DNA from: Oscillospiraceae bacterium
GTDB lineage: Bacteria; Bacillota; Clostridia; Oscillospirales; Oscillospiraceae
DNA length: 5,358 nt
Assembly: GCA_031288675.1 (NCBI GenBank)
Contig: JAITQY010000059.1
Location: 1-5,358 of the forward strand
Direction: 5' to 3'
The notes beneath the pieces are model-generated. The model saw nothing but the letters and a program-made list of their open reading frames with translations, was not told the DNA's origin and did not search any database. Shown here in pieces: positions 5,180-5,358 of the stretch. The first letter of the stretch is position 1; each line of letters opens with the position of its first letter. Made by a program: the position numbers and the translations under genes.

Positions 5180-5358
5180 AACACGCCCTCCCATTTTTCG
5201 ATCAAATCCGCGTCATTGAATTCCGATGTTGTAACGCCCAGTAATTTCCCTTTGTTTAATGGCACGGTAGCCTCCGCAATTATTGAACCGGCTTGACAAT
5301 CGTCAGGTTGAATTGATTCGTCAGTTCGGTTAACCGAGATTTCATTACCCGCAGACAT
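5161..5358 (-). CDS. purL: Phosphoribosylformylglycinamidine synthase, C-terminal end of synthetase part (5'-truncated by window edge)
   Basis: These are the last 65 residues of what is most likely the FGAM synthase synthetase chain; the gene continues beyond the right edge, and the ATG at the very edge (5358) is probably internal. The segment GSIIAEATVPLNKGKLLGVTT followed by DADLIEKWEGVLCEVF resembles the junction region just before the amidotransferase domain in single-chain clostridial PurL, which typically reads like LxEAWEKPLExVF. Here the frame stops at TAA (5161-5163), and the amidotransferase continues in the -1 frame from an overlapping ATG at 5179. The identification leans on the downstream gene, since the catalytic synthetase domains are outside the window. 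Confidence 0.75.
   Translation of the reverse strand: MSAGNEISVNRTDESIQPDDCQAGSIIAEATVPLNKGKLLGVTTSEFNDADLIEKWEGVLCEVFK
5186..5192 (-). promoter_or_regulatory. Ribosome binding site of the amidotransferase gene, inside purL
   Basis: GGGAGGG on the minus strand is followed by six bases and ATG 5179. It is formed by the Trp-Glu-Gly codons near the purL C-terminus. It supports a true internal start, coupled to translation of the synthetase subunit, rather than a sequencing frameshift in a fused gene. Confidence 0.65.

Noticed and set aside
5158..5180. Programmed -1 frameshift joining purL to the amidotransferase
   Set aside because: There is no X-XXY-YYZ slippery heptamer before the stop and no evident downstream stimulatory structure; an internal start with a strong ribosome binding site is a simpler explanation.
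4667..5296. 209-codon + strand open frame opposite the amidotransferase gene
   Set aside because: It is an antisense shadow of purQ/purL; the sequence is Arg/Ser/Cys-rich with no recognisable domain.

Overview
The window looks like a Gram-positive, clostridia-type (Firmicutes) chromosome segment. The supports are moderate GC, strong AGGAGG-like ribosome binding sites, several TTG or GTG starts, a poly-gamma-glutamate CapA-family protein carrying a degraded Firmicutes-type deacetylase segment, and a PurL whose two domains resemble the single-chain FGAM synthase common in Clostridia. This assignment is inferred from protein resemblance, not from a database search. Nothing points to a phage, transposon or CRISPR locus.

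Layout, left half (+ strand). Positions 1-2224 hold an operon for a BtuCDF/FecBCD-type importer: the 3' part of a substrate-binding protein, a complete FecCD-family permease and a complete ATPase. The genes overlap by 8-11 bp and by 4 bp. The cargo (ferric siderophore, haem or cobalamin) cannot be read from the sequence. After an 85-bp gap comes a 525-residue membrane-anchored CapA-family protein (2310-3887). Its N-terminal third appears to be a decayed polysaccharide-deacetylase domain that has lost its metal ligands.

Right half (- strand). A purine-synthesis operon enters from the right: the end of the FGAM synthase synthetase domain (purL), then its glutamine amidotransferase as a separate overlapping reading frame (purQ-like, 4424-5179), then a small GtrA-family membrane protein (4081-4452) whose start lies inside the purQ end. 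The split of PurL into two overlapping frames is unusual for this PurL type.

The two gene sets converge on a 193-bp intergenic gap (3888-4080). It holds a perfect consensus sigma-A promoter (TTGACA, 17 bp, extended -10 TGATATAAT) firing rightwards behind an AT-rich stretch, with no sense gene downstream. It therefore points antisense into the 3' end of the gtrA-like gene. Downstream lie two overlapping inverted repeats. This orphan promoter with its structured leader, the CapA/pseudo-deacetylase fusion and the split PurL are the points most worth a second look. I do not see a clearly new defence or mobile system.
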